Source: Sva-07 sp963715285
GTDB taxonomy: Bacteria; Actinomycetota; Acidimicrobiia; Acidimicrobiales; Ilumatobacteraceae
Direction of reading: 5' to 3'
NCBI GenBank assembly: GCA_963715285.1
Contig: CAVQRU010000002.1
Span: 320,083-384,082, forward strand
DNA: 64,000 bases
A model generated the notes under the pieces. The model did not search any database. It was not told the origin of the DNA and saw only the letters and a program-made list of their open reading frames with translations. Every line of letters begins with the position of its first letter. Position 1 is the stretch's first letter. Shown piece after piece: positions 42,567 through 50,778 of this stretch. Position numbers and translations under genes: made by a program.

Positions 42567-43001
42567 TCAGGCCGGCGGGTACACGCCCATCTGCTTCGCC
42601 TTGTCGGTCTGCCAGAAGATGTCGGCGATCTCGTCGATGTACGCGACGAGCTGCTCACCGACCGCCGGGTCCATCGACTTCTTGGCCTCGCCGGCCTGAT
42701 GAATCGCCTTCCAGAACAACTCGTGGAGCTGCGGGAACGCCGCGAAGTGGTCAGGGGCGAAGAAGTCGGCCCAGAGCACCATCAGGTGGTGCTTGGTCTC
42801 CTCGGCGCGCTGCTCCTTGATCAGGATGCAGCGGCTGCGGAAGACCTCGTCGTCGGATTCGGCGTACTTCTTCGCCGTCTTGACGACCGAGAGCGCCTCG
42901 ATCTTGGCCTGGGCCGGGTCGTACACCCCGCAGTACAGGTCGCAGTGGGCGTGGGCGACGGTGGCGCCTTCGAACAGCGGGGCGAACAACTTGGCGAACA
43001 T
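42567..43001 (-). CDS. sodN: Nickel superoxide dismutase, precursor
   Basis: 144-residue NiSOD precursor. The first 18 residues (MFAKLFAPLFEGATVAHA) are the propeptide removed by SodX, so His of HCDLYCGVYDP becomes residue 1 and binds Ni with C2 and C6. Family proteins have H-C-x-x-P-C-x-x-Y. This one has Tyr, not Pro, at mature position 5 (codon 42935-42933), otherwise the hook and Y9 are intact. The rest is a four-helix bundle with RCILIKEQRAEETKHHLMVL. ATG 43001 follows AGGAGA. It is divergent from sodX. Confidence 0.95.
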   Translation of the reverse strand: MFAKLFAPLFEGATVAHAHCDLYCGVYDPAQAKIEALSVVKTAKKYAESDDEVFRSRCILIKEQRAEETKHHLMVLWADFFAPDHFAAFPQLHELFWKAIHQAGEAKKSMDPAVGEQLVAYIDEIADIFWQTDKAKQMGVYPPA

Positions 43002-43068
43002 GATGTCTCCTGGGGTCTGGTGATCGTGGGCGTTGCGAACGGTTCCCGAAGGTCGTTCAGTCGAAACA

Positions 43069-43074
43069 TACACT
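43069..43074 (+). promoter_or_regulatory. -10 box TACACT for sodX
   Basis: TACACT eight nt before GTG 43083, a leaderless-type start. Confidence 0.4.
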
Positions 43075-43082
43075 CCGCGCCC

Positions 43083-43430
43083 GTGGACCTGCCCAAGTCG
43101 CCCTCGACGAATCGTCCCCGATGGCGTCACCGGCTGCCGCGGCGTTTCGTCGTCGCCGACCGATCGATGGAGCCGACCCTGGTCGACGGCCAGGGCCTCG
43201 TCGCCGTCGCCTCCTCCCGGGCGCGGGTGGGTCAGATCCGATGCGTCGAGCATCCCGACCGACCAGGTTTCTGGTTGGTGAAGCGGGTGTCGGAGGTGCA
43301 CCGCGACGGCACCATGTCGGTGTTGTCGGACAACCGCGAGAGCACCCGGGCCGACTCGCGGACCTTCGGACCCGTGCCCGCTGCCGGGAGCTACCTGGTC
43401 GTGCTGCGGATACCGCGCCGCTGGATGTGA
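43083..43430 (+). CDS. sodX: Nickel-type superoxide dismutase maturation protease SodX
   Basis: 115-residue S26-like peptidase that cleaves the NiSOD propeptide so His1 can bind nickel. ADRSMEPTLVDGQGL holds the catalytic Ser, WLVKRVSEV the catalytic Lys, and SVLSDNRESTRADSRTFGPV is the conserved SodX/LepB end block. No membrane span is present, unlike signal peptidase I at 16.8 kb. GTG 43083 is chosen from the start of similarity and the TACACT box eight nt upstream. Divergent pairing with sodN confirms the role. Confidence 0.9.
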   Translation: MDLPKSPSTNRPRWRHRLPRRFVVADRSMEPTLVDGQGLVAVASSRARVGQIRCVEHPDRPGFWLVKRVSEVHRDGTMSVLSDNRESTRADSRTFGPVPAAGSYLVVLRIPRRWM

Positions 43431-43449
43431 CGCGGTCGGAGATCGCTCG

Positions 43450-44214
43450 TCACATCGCCTTGCCGAACCCACCGTCGACCACGAGGATCTCGCCGGTCGT
43501 CAGCTTCGAGCCGAGCAGGAACCCGAAGATCGCGTCCTTGACGTCCTCCGGCGTGCACACGGCACCCAGCAGCGTCCTGTCGACGACCGACTGCTTGATC
43601 GCGTCGAATGCGTCACCGAACCCCTCCTGCAACCACGAGCCGTCGATGAAGCCAGGGCACACCGTGTTGACCTGCACCTGTGGTCCCATCACCCGTGCAA
43701 GCGTGACCGTCAGGTTGTTGAGGCCTGCCTTCGACGCGCAGTACGGGATCGAACTCCCGGTGCCGTACACGCCGGCGACGCTCGACACGTTGACGATCTG
43801 ACCGCCGTCGTCGGCCTTCAATGCCGTGGCCGCCGCTCGGGCCATCTGGAACGGGCCGATCAGGTTGACGCCCATGATCGACGTCCACGTCTCCGCCGTC
43901 ACCGCATCGAGGTCGTGGTGCGGGATGAAGCTGGTGGTGCCGGCGTTGTTGACCAGGACGTCGAGGCGTCCGAATGTGTCCGTGGCGGCATCGACGAGAC
44001 GGCGACAGTCGTCGTCCTCGGCGACACTGGCCTGGACGGCGATCGCTCGGACCCCGCTCGTGGCGGCCTCGGCCGCCACGGCCTCGGCGGCGTCCTTGGA
44101 TCGGGAGTAGTTCACGACGACGTCGCAACCGGCTGCCGCAAGCGCCAGCGCAGTCGCTCGTCCCACCCCGGTCCCTGCTCCCGTGACGATTGCGGCCTTG
44201 CCCGACAGATCCAT
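43450..44214 (-). CDS. SDR family oxidoreductase (FabG-like)
   Basis: 254-residue short-chain dehydrogenase. The cofactor loop is VTGAGTGVGRATALALAAAG (T-G-x3-G-x-G), with NNAG in VLVNNAGTTSFIP, catalytic Ser in IVNVSSVAGVYGTGSS, and Y-x3-K in IPYCASKAGLNNL. The residue after beta-2 (NYSRSKDAAE) suggests NADP(H). FabG-type 3-oxoacyl or alcohol dehydrogenases look like this, and the substrate is not defined. ATG 44214 follows a GGGGAG ribosome site. It is convergent with sodX. Confidence 0.9.
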   Translation of the reverse strand: MDLSGKAAIVTGAGTGVGRATALALAAAGCDVVVNYSRSKDAAEAVAAEAATSGVRAIAVQASVAEDDDCRRLVDAATDTFGRLDVLVNNAGTTSFIPHHDLDAVTAETWTSIMGVNLIGPFQMARAAATALKADDGGQIVNVSSVAGVYGTGSSIPYCASKAGLNNLTVTLARVMGPQVQVNTVCPGFIDGSWLQEGFGDAFDAIKQSVVDRTLLGAVCTPEDVKDAIFGFLLGSKLTTGEILVVDGGFGKAM

Positions 44215-44266
44215 GGTGCGCTCCCCTGTTCGTTGTGTTGATGTTCACAGCCGGAACGGCCGACCG

Positions 44267-44272
44267 TAGCCT
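44267..44272 (+). promoter_or_regulatory. -10 box TAGCCT, leaderless-type start
   Basis: TAGCCT eight nt before ATG 44281. Confidence 0.4.
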
Positions 44273-44280
44273 GAGGGCCC

Positions 44281-44676
44281 ATGCAGATCGTCGCCGCACT
44301 CTTCGTCGAGAACTTCGAGATGCGCCAGGCGCCGGGGCCGTCGACGCGCATCGACATGAGCGGTGTGATGTTCTCGATGGCTGCGCCGTCGCCGGCGCCG
44401 GTCACGATCGAGCCACACCTCGTCGGGTTGATCTTCTGCCCGGAGGACGAGCCGGGCACCGGTGTGTTCGAGGTCGTGTTCAGGCGGGGCATCGACGAGG
44501 ACAGCGACCAGCTCGCACGCAACGTGAGCCCGTTCACCGTCGAGCCCGGCAAGTTCACCTACCGACTCGTTCGCGGCGAGTTGGAGTTCGACGACTACGG
44601 CCAGGTGTTCGCGCACTGCCGCATCGACCACGGCCCCTGGCACCTCGTGCCGTTCACTCTGCTCCCTCCCGTCTGA
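44281..44676 (+). CDS. Hypothetical protein (DUF6941-like layout)
   Basis: 131 residues, beta-rich, no signal or span. IVAALFVENFEMRQAPGPS, then VGLIFCPEDEPGTGVFEVVF, and FAHCRIDHGPWHLVPFTLLP. The start reads like small actinobacterial proteins beginning with a strand and ending with a W-x-x-P-F core, perhaps the DUF6941 family, of unknown role; I am not certain. TAGCCT eight nt before the ATG supports the start. It is divergent from the SDR gene and 97 bp ahead of transketolase, which has its own box. Confidence 0.65.
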   Translation: MQIVAALFVENFEMRQAPGPSTRIDMSGVMFSMAAPSPAPVTIEPHLVGLIFCPEDEPGTGVFEVVFRRGIDEDSDQLARNVSPFTVEPGKFTYRLVRGELEFDDYGQVFAHCRIDHGPWHLVPFTLLPPV

Positions 44677-44696
44677 CGATCACATCGGGACATCGG

Positions 44697-44707
44697 GGGT
44701 CAGACCC
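44697..44707. repeat. Short GGGTCAGACCC palindrome
   Basis: GGGT, CAG, ACCC, the core of the longer palindrome at 55347. It lies in the gap between the hypothetical gene and transketolase. Confidence 0.5.
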
Positions 44708-44760
44708 GTGTTGTCCTCCGTCCCGCCTGGCGGTTTGGTTCGAGTCGACGGGTGGTCGGG

Positions 44761-44766
44761 TACTGT
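44761..44766 (+). promoter_or_regulatory. -10 box TACTGT for transketolase
   Basis: TACTGT seven nt before GTG 44774, which fixes this start. Confidence 0.5.
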
Positions 44767-44773
44767 CGCCCGC

Positions 44774-46726
44774 GTGTCGTTGACCACCGAACAGGACCAA
44801 CTCGCCGTCTCGCTCATCCGGGGGATGGCGATGGACGGCCCACTCGCCGCCAACAGCGGTCACCAGGGCACCGCCATGGCGCTCGCGCCACTCGGACACG
44901 TGCTCTACAGCCGCGTGCTGCGCCACGATCCGGCCGATCCGGCGTGGCCCGACCGTGACCGATTCGTGCTCTCCAACGGCCACGCATCGATCCTGCAGTA
45001 CACGCTGCTCTTCCTGGCGGGCTACGGACTCGAACTCGACGACCTCCGCCAGTTCCGTCAGTGGGAGTCGGCCACGCCGGGACATCCCGAGGCCGGCCAC
45101 ACCGCGGGGGTCGAGGTCACCACCGGGCCGCTCGGTCAGGGCTTCGGCAACGCCGTCGGCATGGCGATCGCCGAAGCGAACCTCCGAGCCCGATTCGGCG
45201 CCGACGCACAGGACCACCACACCTTCGTCATCGCCGGCGACGGTTGCCTGATGGAAGGCATCAGCCACGAGGCGGCCTCACTGGCGGGACACCTCGGTCT
45301 CGGCAAGCTGATCTGCGTGTTCGACGACAACAGGATCACGATCGACGGTGCGACGAGCCTGTCGACGAACGACGACGTGGCGATGCGCTTCCGCGCCTAC
45401 GGCTGGGACGTCGTCGAACTCGGTGAGATGGCCGACGACCTCGACGGGCTCGAAGCAGCGTTGGTCGCCGCGAAGGACCAGACCGACAAGCCGTCGCTGC
45501 TCGTGTTGCGGTCGCACATCGGTGAACCGTCGCCCGATCACGTCGACACCGCGGGCGCCCACGGCAATCCGTTCACCGCCGAGGACGTCACGCGCACCAA
45601 AGAGATCATGGGCATCCCCGACGAGCCGTTCTGGGCGCCGGACGATCTCGTCGCCGCCTACCGGGAGCACGCCGCCGAGCGGGGTGCTGCGGCCCGGGCC
45701 GCTTGGATGCAGCGCAGCGCCGGGGTCACGGCCGGTCCGGAGTGGCAGGCCGCCTGGGCCGGCACCGGCACGAGCGGCTGGGATGCCGAGCTGCCCTCGT
45801 ACGACCTCGGCGAATCGGTCGCCACCCGCAAGGCGATCCAGAAGGCCCTGGACGCCACCTACGACGGCCTTCCCGGGTTGATCTCCGGTTCGGCCGATCT
45901 GACCGGGAGCAACGGAACCGGTTTGTCGCGCACGACGTCGTTCACCGCCGACGATCGCGCCGGGCGCTACCTCCACTACGGCATCCGGGAGCACGCGATG
46001 GGCGCTGCGCTCGTCGGGATGGCCCGACACGGCGGCACGCTGCCGATCGGCGGCACGTTCTTCGTGTTCTCCGACTACATGCGACCGTCGATCCGCCTCG
46101 CCGCGCTGTCCGGAGCCAAGTGCTGCTTCGTCTTCACCCACGACTCGGTCGGCGTCGGCGAGGACGGACCGACCCACCAGCCGGTGGAACACCTCGCAAC
46201 GCTTCGGGCGATGCCGAACCTCCACGTGGTCCGCCCCGCCGACGGCAACGAGACGATCCACGCCTGGGCCGACGTCGTCCGCCACGACGGCCCGTCGGTG
46301 CTCGTGCTCAGCCGTCAGAACATCCGCGTGACCACCGACGGGTCCGCCGTCGAGCGCGGCGCCGGTGTCGTCACCGACTGCGATGGCGCGCCGCAGGTCG
46401 TGCTGGTCGGCACCGGCAGCGAGGTCGAGGTGTGTGTCGACGCCGCCGCACTCCTCAACGACCGGGGCGTCGCCGCTCGCGCCGTGAGCATGCCCAGCTG
46501 GGACCGATTCGCCGCGCAGGAGCGTACGTACCGCGACGAAATCCTCCCGCCCGGGGTGCCGGTCGTCTCGGTCGAGGCCGCCACCACGTTCGGCTGGGAG
46601 CGCTACGCCGACGTCGCCATCGGCATCGATCGCTTCGGAGCGAGCGCACCCGGCGAGCTCGTGCTGGACAAGCTCGGCATCAACGTCGAACATGTCGTGC
46701 GAACGGCGCTCGACCTGGTCCCCTGA
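44774..46726 (+). CDS. tkt: Transketolase
   Basis: 650-residue thiamine-diphosphate enzyme moving two-carbon units between sugar phosphates in the non-oxidative pentose phosphate pathway. Marks are ANSGHQGTAMALAPLGHVLY (the usual motif has P, G-H-P-G), SNGHASILQYTLLFLAGYG, ThDP loop GDGCLMEGISHEAASLAG with C-x26-N-type region FDDNRITIDG, and catalytic-side RYLHYGIREHAMG. Motif HDSVGVGEDGPTHQPVEHLA is the transketolase central signature. GTG 44774 follows TACTGT. It lies 82 bp before transaldolase. Confidence 0.95.
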   Translation: MSLTTEQDQLAVSLIRGMAMDGPLAANSGHQGTAMALAPLGHVLYSRVLRHDPADPAWPDRDRFVLSNGHASILQYTLLFLAGYGLELDDLRQFRQWESATPGHPEAGHTAGVEVTTGPLGQGFGNAVGMAIAEANLRARFGADAQDHHTFVIAGDGCLMEGISHEAASLAGHLGLGKLICVFDDNRITIDGATSLSTNDDVAMRFRAYGWDVVELGEMADDLDGLEAALVAAKDQTDKPSLLVLRSHIGEPSPDHVDTAGAHGNPFTAEDVTRTKEIMGIPDEPFWAPDDLVAAYREHAAERGAAARAAWMQRSAGVTAGPEWQAAWAGTGTSGWDAELPSYDLGESVATRKAIQKALDATYDGLPGLISGSADLTGSNGTGLSRTTSFTADDRAGRYLHYGIREHAMGAALVGMARHGGTLPIGGTFFVFSDYMRPSIRLAALSGAKCCFVFTHDSVGVGEDGPTHQPVEHLATLRAMPNLHVVRPADGNETIHAWADVVRHDGPSVLVLSRQNIRVTTDGSAVERGAGVVTDCDGAPQVVLVGTGSEVEVCVDAAALLNDRGVAARAVSMPSWDRFAAQERTYRDEILPPGVPVVSVEAATTFGWERYADVAIGIDRFGASAPGELVLDKLGINVEHVVRTALDLVP

Positions 46727-46808
46727 CCCGCCGGCGCTCCCCAGCATCCACCCGCCCCAACATCCGCCCGCCCAGCATTTCACCCGCCCCGACTCGAAGG
46801 AGTCCACC

Positions 46809-47918
46809 ATGGACGACACGAACCGCATCGCCGCCCTCTTCGGCCAGGAGGGCCAGAGTCCCTGGCTCGACAACCTCAAGCGGGGCTACATCACCTCGGG
46901 CCAGCTCGTCGCCATACGTGACGGCGGCGTGCGGGGGCTCACGTCCAACCCCTCGATCTTCCAGAAGGCCATCCAGGACTCGAGCGAGTACGACGAACAA
47001 TTCTCCGAACTCCGCTCGACGAGCACGTCGATCATCGACGACTACTGGGCGCTCGTCGTTCGCGACATCCACAGCGCCTGCGACGTGTTCTCGAAGGTGT
47101 ACGACCACTCGAACGGCGTCGACGGCTACGTGAGCGTCGAGGTCGATCCCGGGCTGGCGCACGACGGCCCCGGCACCGAAGCTGCCGCCCGCGAGCTGCA
47201 CGAACGGATCGACCGCCGCAACCTGATGGTCAAGATCCCCGGCACCGAGGAGGGCCTCGGTCCGGTCGAGCAGATGATCGCAGAGGGCCGCTCGATCAAC
47301 GTCACGTTGATCTTCAGCCTCGACCGGTACTCGAAGGTGATCGAGGCGTATCTGCGTGGTCTCGAACGTCTCGCCGGCGACTCCGCCGCCGACCTCTCCC
47401 GGGTTGCGAGCGTCGCCAGCTTCTTCATCAGCCGCGTCGACTCCGAGGTCGATCGGCGCCTCGACGCGATCGGCACCGACGAGGCCCTCGCGCTCCGCGG
47501 CACCGCCGCAGTCGCCCAGGGCAAGCTCGCCTACCAGCTGTTCCGAGCAGCCTTCTCCGGCCCCCGCTGGGAGGCCCTGGCCGCCCGTGGGGCCCGGGTG
47601 CAGCGACCGCTCTGGGCATCGACCTCGACCAAGAACCCGGCCTATCCGGACACGCTCTACGTCGACGAGCTGATCGGCCCCGACACCGTCAACACGCTGC
47701 CCGACAACACGCTCGAAGCATTCGCGGACCACGGCACGCTCGCTCGCCGCGTCGATGTCGACGTCGACGATGCTCGGGCCGTGTGGGAGGCGCTCCCCCG
47801 GGTCGGCGTCGACATGGACGAGGTCGCCGCCCAGCTCGAACGCGAAGGCGTGTCGAGCTTCCAGAAGTCCTTCGACGAGCTGATCACCGCCCTCGACGCC
47901 AAAGCCGACACCCTCTAG
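46809..47918 (+). CDS. tal: Transaldolase
   Basis: 369-residue class I aldolase of the long, actinobacterial TalB-like type. GLTSNPSIFQKAI opens the barrel, LMVKIPGTEEGL carries the Schiff-base Lys, and NVTLIFSLDRY plus VASFFISRVDSEVDRRLD follow. KNPAYPDTLYVDELIGPDTV then NTLPDNTLEAF end the core. An AAGGAG ribosome site sits six nt before ATG 46809, suggesting expression from the tkt mRNA. Together with ribokinase (1.4 kb) they serve pentose metabolism. Confidence 0.95.
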   Translation: MDDTNRIAALFGQEGQSPWLDNLKRGYITSGQLVAIRDGGVRGLTSNPSIFQKAIQDSSEYDEQFSELRSTSTSIIDDYWALVVRDIHSACDVFSKVYDHSNGVDGYVSVEVDPGLAHDGPGTEAAARELHERIDRRNLMVKIPGTEEGLGPVEQMIAEGRSINVTLIFSLDRYSKVIEAYLRGLERLAGDSAADLSRVASVASFFISRVDSEVDRRLDAIGTDEALALRGTAAVAQGKLAYQLFRAAFSGPRWEALAARGARVQRPLWASTSTKNPAYPDTLYVDELIGPDTVNTLPDNTLEAFADHGTLARRVDVDVDDARAVWEALPRVGVDMDEVAAQLEREGVSSFQKSFDELITALDAKADTL

Positions 47919-47960
47919 CACCGACCGAACGCCCCCACCAACCACCCCCACCAACCGAAA

Positions 47961-48003
47961 AATGCCTCGGAGTCCGCGCCCAGCGCGACGATCGAGGCAG
48001 ATT
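47961..48003. terminator. Two-way terminator between tal and oxidoreductase
   Basis: Stem TGCCTCG at 47963 and CGAGGCA at 47993, with an inner GC-rich palindrome (GCGCCCAGCGCG). CGAAAAA precedes it and GATTT follows, so it can stop both convergent genes. Confidence 0.6.
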
Positions 48004-48018
48004 TCGGGGTCGTTCGGG

Positions 48019-49572
48019 TCAGGCGACCTCGATGAAGCGGCGGGGGTAGCCCTGGGCGCCGTTGGGGGCAACCGGTGCGGTCTCCTCGGTCTGCGGTTGT
48101 CCGTCGCCGTCGAACGCTCGGGCCTCGACCATGTACTTGCCCGGCGCCGCATCGAAGCGCGCCACCCACTGGACCCACGTGTCGTCGGACGGCACGCCGC
48201 CGAGGTCGGCCTCGATCCAGTCGCCTCGGTCGAGGCGCACCTGCACCCGTGACACGCCTCGATGGATCGCCCAGGCGACGCCGCCGACCACCATCTCGCC
48301 GGGACGAACCCCCGGCCGATCGGTGTCGATACGCGACATCGTCTTGATCGGGCCCTCCTTCGACCAGCCGCGCGGCACCCAGTAGGCGTCGTAGTCCTCC
48401 CAGCGGGTCAACTCGATGTCGGTCACCCACTTGGTGGCCGACACGTACCCGTACAACCCGGGCACGACCATCCGCACCGGATAGCCGTGGCGCGCCGGCA
48501 ACGGCTCGCCGTTCATCGCGATCGCGAGGAGCGCGTCGCGGCCGTCCATGACGATCTCGGTCGGCGTGCCGGCGGTCCACCCGTCGATCGACGTGCTCAC
48601 CACCTGGGTCGCACCCGGTTGCACCCCGGCATCGTCGAGGACGTCCTTGAGCAGCACGCCCTGCCACAGTGCGTTGCCGACGAGGTCGCCGCCGATCGGG
48701 TTCGAGACGCACGACAGCGTCACGTACCGCTCGACCTGGGGCCGCTCGAGGAGGTCCGAGAACGTCAGCTCGATCGGGTTGTCGACCATGCCGTGGATCT
48801 TCAGCCGCCACGAGTCCTTCGACACCTGGGGCACCACCAGCGCCGTGTCGATCCGGTAGAAGTCGGTGTTCGGTGTCACGAACGGTTGCATGCCCTCGAC
48901 CGGGACCTGTGCATCCGCAGGCAGCGCCGCGCTCGGCGACGCTGGGGCGGGAAGCGCGATGTCGGAGCGCTCGGCGCTCACCTCGAAGCGCTGCTGGAGC
49001 AGGCGGCCGACACCGCCGACGAGCACGGCGGCCGAACCGATCCCGATGGCACCGCCGACGAACCGACGGCGATCGACGCCCATCGTCTGGGCCGGAACCG
49101 GCGGCGGGGTGCCGTCGGTTGCCGAGCGAGAGTGCGGTCTCGGGGCCAGGTACCAGAGCACGGCGATCGACACCGCCGTGCCGACGATCGTGGGCATCAG
49201 CTTGCCGAGGGTGGGCGCCGGTCGCGTGAGCACGGCGAACGCCCCGAGGAGGCCGATCACGCTGGTCAGGGCATACGCTGCACTGCGCGCCCCGCGCATC
49301 GCGAGCACACCCACGGTGATCCCGATCCCGAACACGACGATCAGTGCGCCGAGGATCAGCACGACCTTGTCGTTCGTCCCGAACGTCTCGATCGCCCACT
49401 CCTTGAGCGGCCTCGGCACGATGTCGATGAAGACCTGCCCCACCGGCACGACGGGCGACGCCGAGCCCTCGACGAGGCCGACCACGAGCTCGGCTGCCGC
49501 AAGCCCGGCGCCGGTCGCCAGCAGACCGAGCACCGGCCCCTGCCACTTCGACCCGTACGATCCAGACTCCAT
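48019..49572 (-). CDS. Membrane-anchored molybdopterin-dependent oxidoreductase (sulfite oxidase fold)
   Basis: 517 residues. Four N-terminal spans (about 10-150, such as VVLILGALIVVFGIGITVGV) come first, then a second hydrophobic segment at 195-215 preceded by VDRRRFVGGA, recalling a twin-arginine-type anchor. A Mo-cofactor domain follows, with TLSCVSNPIGG, whose Cys is the Mo ligand, and GYPVRMVVPGLYGYVSAKW-like GYVSATKWVTDIEL. The last 100 residues form a Mo-co dimerisation Ig-like domain. Such YedY/sulfite-oxidase-like enzymes work outside the membrane; the substrate is not known. ATG 49572 shares bases with the divergent LOG gene start. Confidence 0.88.
   Translation of the reverse strand: MESGSYGSKWQGPVLGLLATGAGLAAAELVVGLVEGSASPVVPVGQVFIDIVPRPLKEWAIETFGTNDKVVLILGALIVVFGIGITVGVLAMRGARSAAYALTSVIGLLGAFAVLTRPAPTLGKLMPTIVGTAVSIAVLWYLAPRPHSRSATDGTPPPVPAQTMGVDRRRFVGGAIGIGSAAVLVGGVGRLLQQRFEVSAERSDIALPAPASPSAALPADAQVPVEGMQPFVTPNTDFYRIDTALVVPQVSKDSWRLKIHGMVDNPIELTFSDLLERPQVERYVTLSCVSNPIGGDLVGNALWQGVLLKDVLDDAGVQPGATQVVSTSIDGWTAGTPTEIVMDGRDALLAIAMNGEPLPARHGYPVRMVVPGLYGYVSATKWVTDIELTRWEDYDAYWVPRGWSKEGPIKTMSRIDTDRPGVRPGEMVVGGVAWAIHRGVSRVQVRLDRGDWIEADLGGVPSDDTWVQWVARFDAAPGKYMVEARAFDGDGQPQTEETAPVAPNGAQGYPRRFIEVA
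49556..49561 (+). promoter_or_regulatory. -10 box TACGAT for the LOG-family gene, inside the divergent CDS
   Basis: TACGAT nine nt before ATG 49571. It lies within the first codons of the minus-strand oxidoreductase. Confidence 0.4.
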
Positions 49573-50602
49573 GGAACCAGATGTATCCGAAGAAGCGGTG
49601 TCCCGAGCGCGTTCCATCGTGTCGGAGCTGGGTGTTTCCGAGAATGTTCGACTCGCGGAAGAACTTGTTTCCGAAACGCTCGGGCTCATCGGCGACCAGC
49701 CTGACACGCTCGATCTCAAGATCGCCACTGCAGCGCTGACCGAGATGCGCGACGCCTACGCGATGTTCGCTCCGTACAAGGACCGTCGCAAGGTGGCGAT
49801 CTTCGGCTCGGCCCGCACGGGCGCCGACGACCCTCTGTACGGATTGACCCGTCGACTCGCCGCCACCCTGGCCGAACGCGGGTGGATGGCCGTCACCGGT
49901 GCGGGGCCCGGGATCATGCAGGCGGGTATGGAGGGCGCCGGACGGGAGAACTCGATCGGCGTCTCGATCCGCCTGCCGTTCGAGACCGGCGCGAACTCGA
50001 TCATCGCCGGCGACGAGAAGCACGTGAGCATGAAGTACTTCTTCACCCGCAAACTCATGCTGATCAAGGAATCGCAGGGTTTCGTCTGTCTGCCGGGCGG
50101 GTTCGGGACGCTCGACGAGATGTTCGAGCTCCTGACGCTCACCCAGACCGGCAAGGGTGTGCCCGTGCCCATCGTGCTGCTCGATGCACCCGGCGACCCG
50201 TACTGGGAGGGGGTCGACACGTTCGTGCGCCAGCAGCTGGTCGCTCGCGGACTCGTGTCGGCGACCGACGTCGGCCTGTACACGATCACCAACGACTGCA
50301 ACGAGGCTGCGGCGATCATCGACGACTTCTACGCCAACTACGACTCGGTGCGCTACGTCGGCGACCAGCTCGTGATCCGGATGCGTCAGGGACCGACCGA
50401 CGAGCAACTCGCCGACCTCAACGAGCAGTTCGGACATCTCGTCTCCCGGGGCTCGATCGACCGGACCGAGCCGTTCAAGATCGAACGTCGAGACGACGAC
50501 AAGGTCGACCTCGACCGGATCTCCTTCGTGTTCGCCAAGCGCGGCTACAGCGACCTGGTCGCCATGATCCGCGTCCTGAACGGCTACGTCTCGTCGAGCT
50601 GA
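49571..50602 (+). CDS. LOG family protein (TIGR00730 Rossmann fold)
   Basis: 343 residues. VAIFGSARTGADDP at 75-88 and VTGAGPGIMQAGMEGAG at 108-124 are the nucleotide-binding turns. PGGFGTLDE at 175-183 is the LOG/lysine-decarboxylase-like motif PGGxGTxxE with catalytic Glu. Family members release free cytokinin or cleave nucleoside monophosphates; here the protein has 70 extra N-terminal and about 75 extra C-terminal residues compared with short LOG proteins. ATG 49571 overlaps the start codon of the divergent oxidoreductase. The end overlaps the convergent 64-residue gene by 19 bp. Confidence 0.88.
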   Translation: MEPDVSEEAVSRARSIVSELGVSENVRLAEELVSETLGLIGDQPDTLDLKIATAALTEMRDAYAMFAPYKDRRKVAIFGSARTGADDPLYGLTRRLAATLAERGWMAVTGAGPGIMQAGMEGAGRENSIGVSIRLPFETGANSIIAGDEKHVSMKYFFTRKLMLIKESQGFVCLPGGFGTLDEMFELLTLTQTGKGVPVPIVLLDAPGDPYWEGVDTFVRQQLVARGLVSATDVGLYTITNDCNEAAAIIDDFYANYDSVRYVGDQLVIRMRQGPTDEQLADLNEQFGHLVSRGSIDRTEPFKIERRDDDKVDLDRISFVFAKRGYSDLVAMIRVLNGYVSSS

Positions 50603-50778
50603 CGAAGCACACCGGCGGCCTTCTCGATCGCCCGCCTGGCCTGCATCAGCTTCTTGTCATCCACCGGTCGGGCGAGCTCACCGTCAGCGACGGCCTCGCG
50701 GAGGCGATCGAACGCCATCTCGTCGAGGTCGGCGGCGATCGACTCGAGCCGTTCGACCAACTCTCCGTAGTCGCTCAT
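50584..50778 (-). CDS. Small helical hypothetical protein
   Basis: 64 residues of charged helix: MSDYGELVERLESIAADLDE then FDRLREAVADGE and LMQARRAIEKAAGVLRQL. Looks like the short conserved protein often found next to iron-sulfur or oxidoreductase genes in actinobacteria, but I cannot name a family. ATG 50778 overlaps the glcF stop by ATGA, so it is made with glcF. Its 3' end overlaps the LOG gene on the other strand. Confidence 0.7.
   Translation of the reverse strand: MSDYGELVERLESIAADLDEMAFDRLREAVADGELARPVDDKKLMQARRAIEKAAGVLRQLDET

Noticed and set aside
44654..45268. Open frame antisense to transketolase
   Set aside because: The transketolase frame has clear motifs over this stretch. 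The other frame has none.
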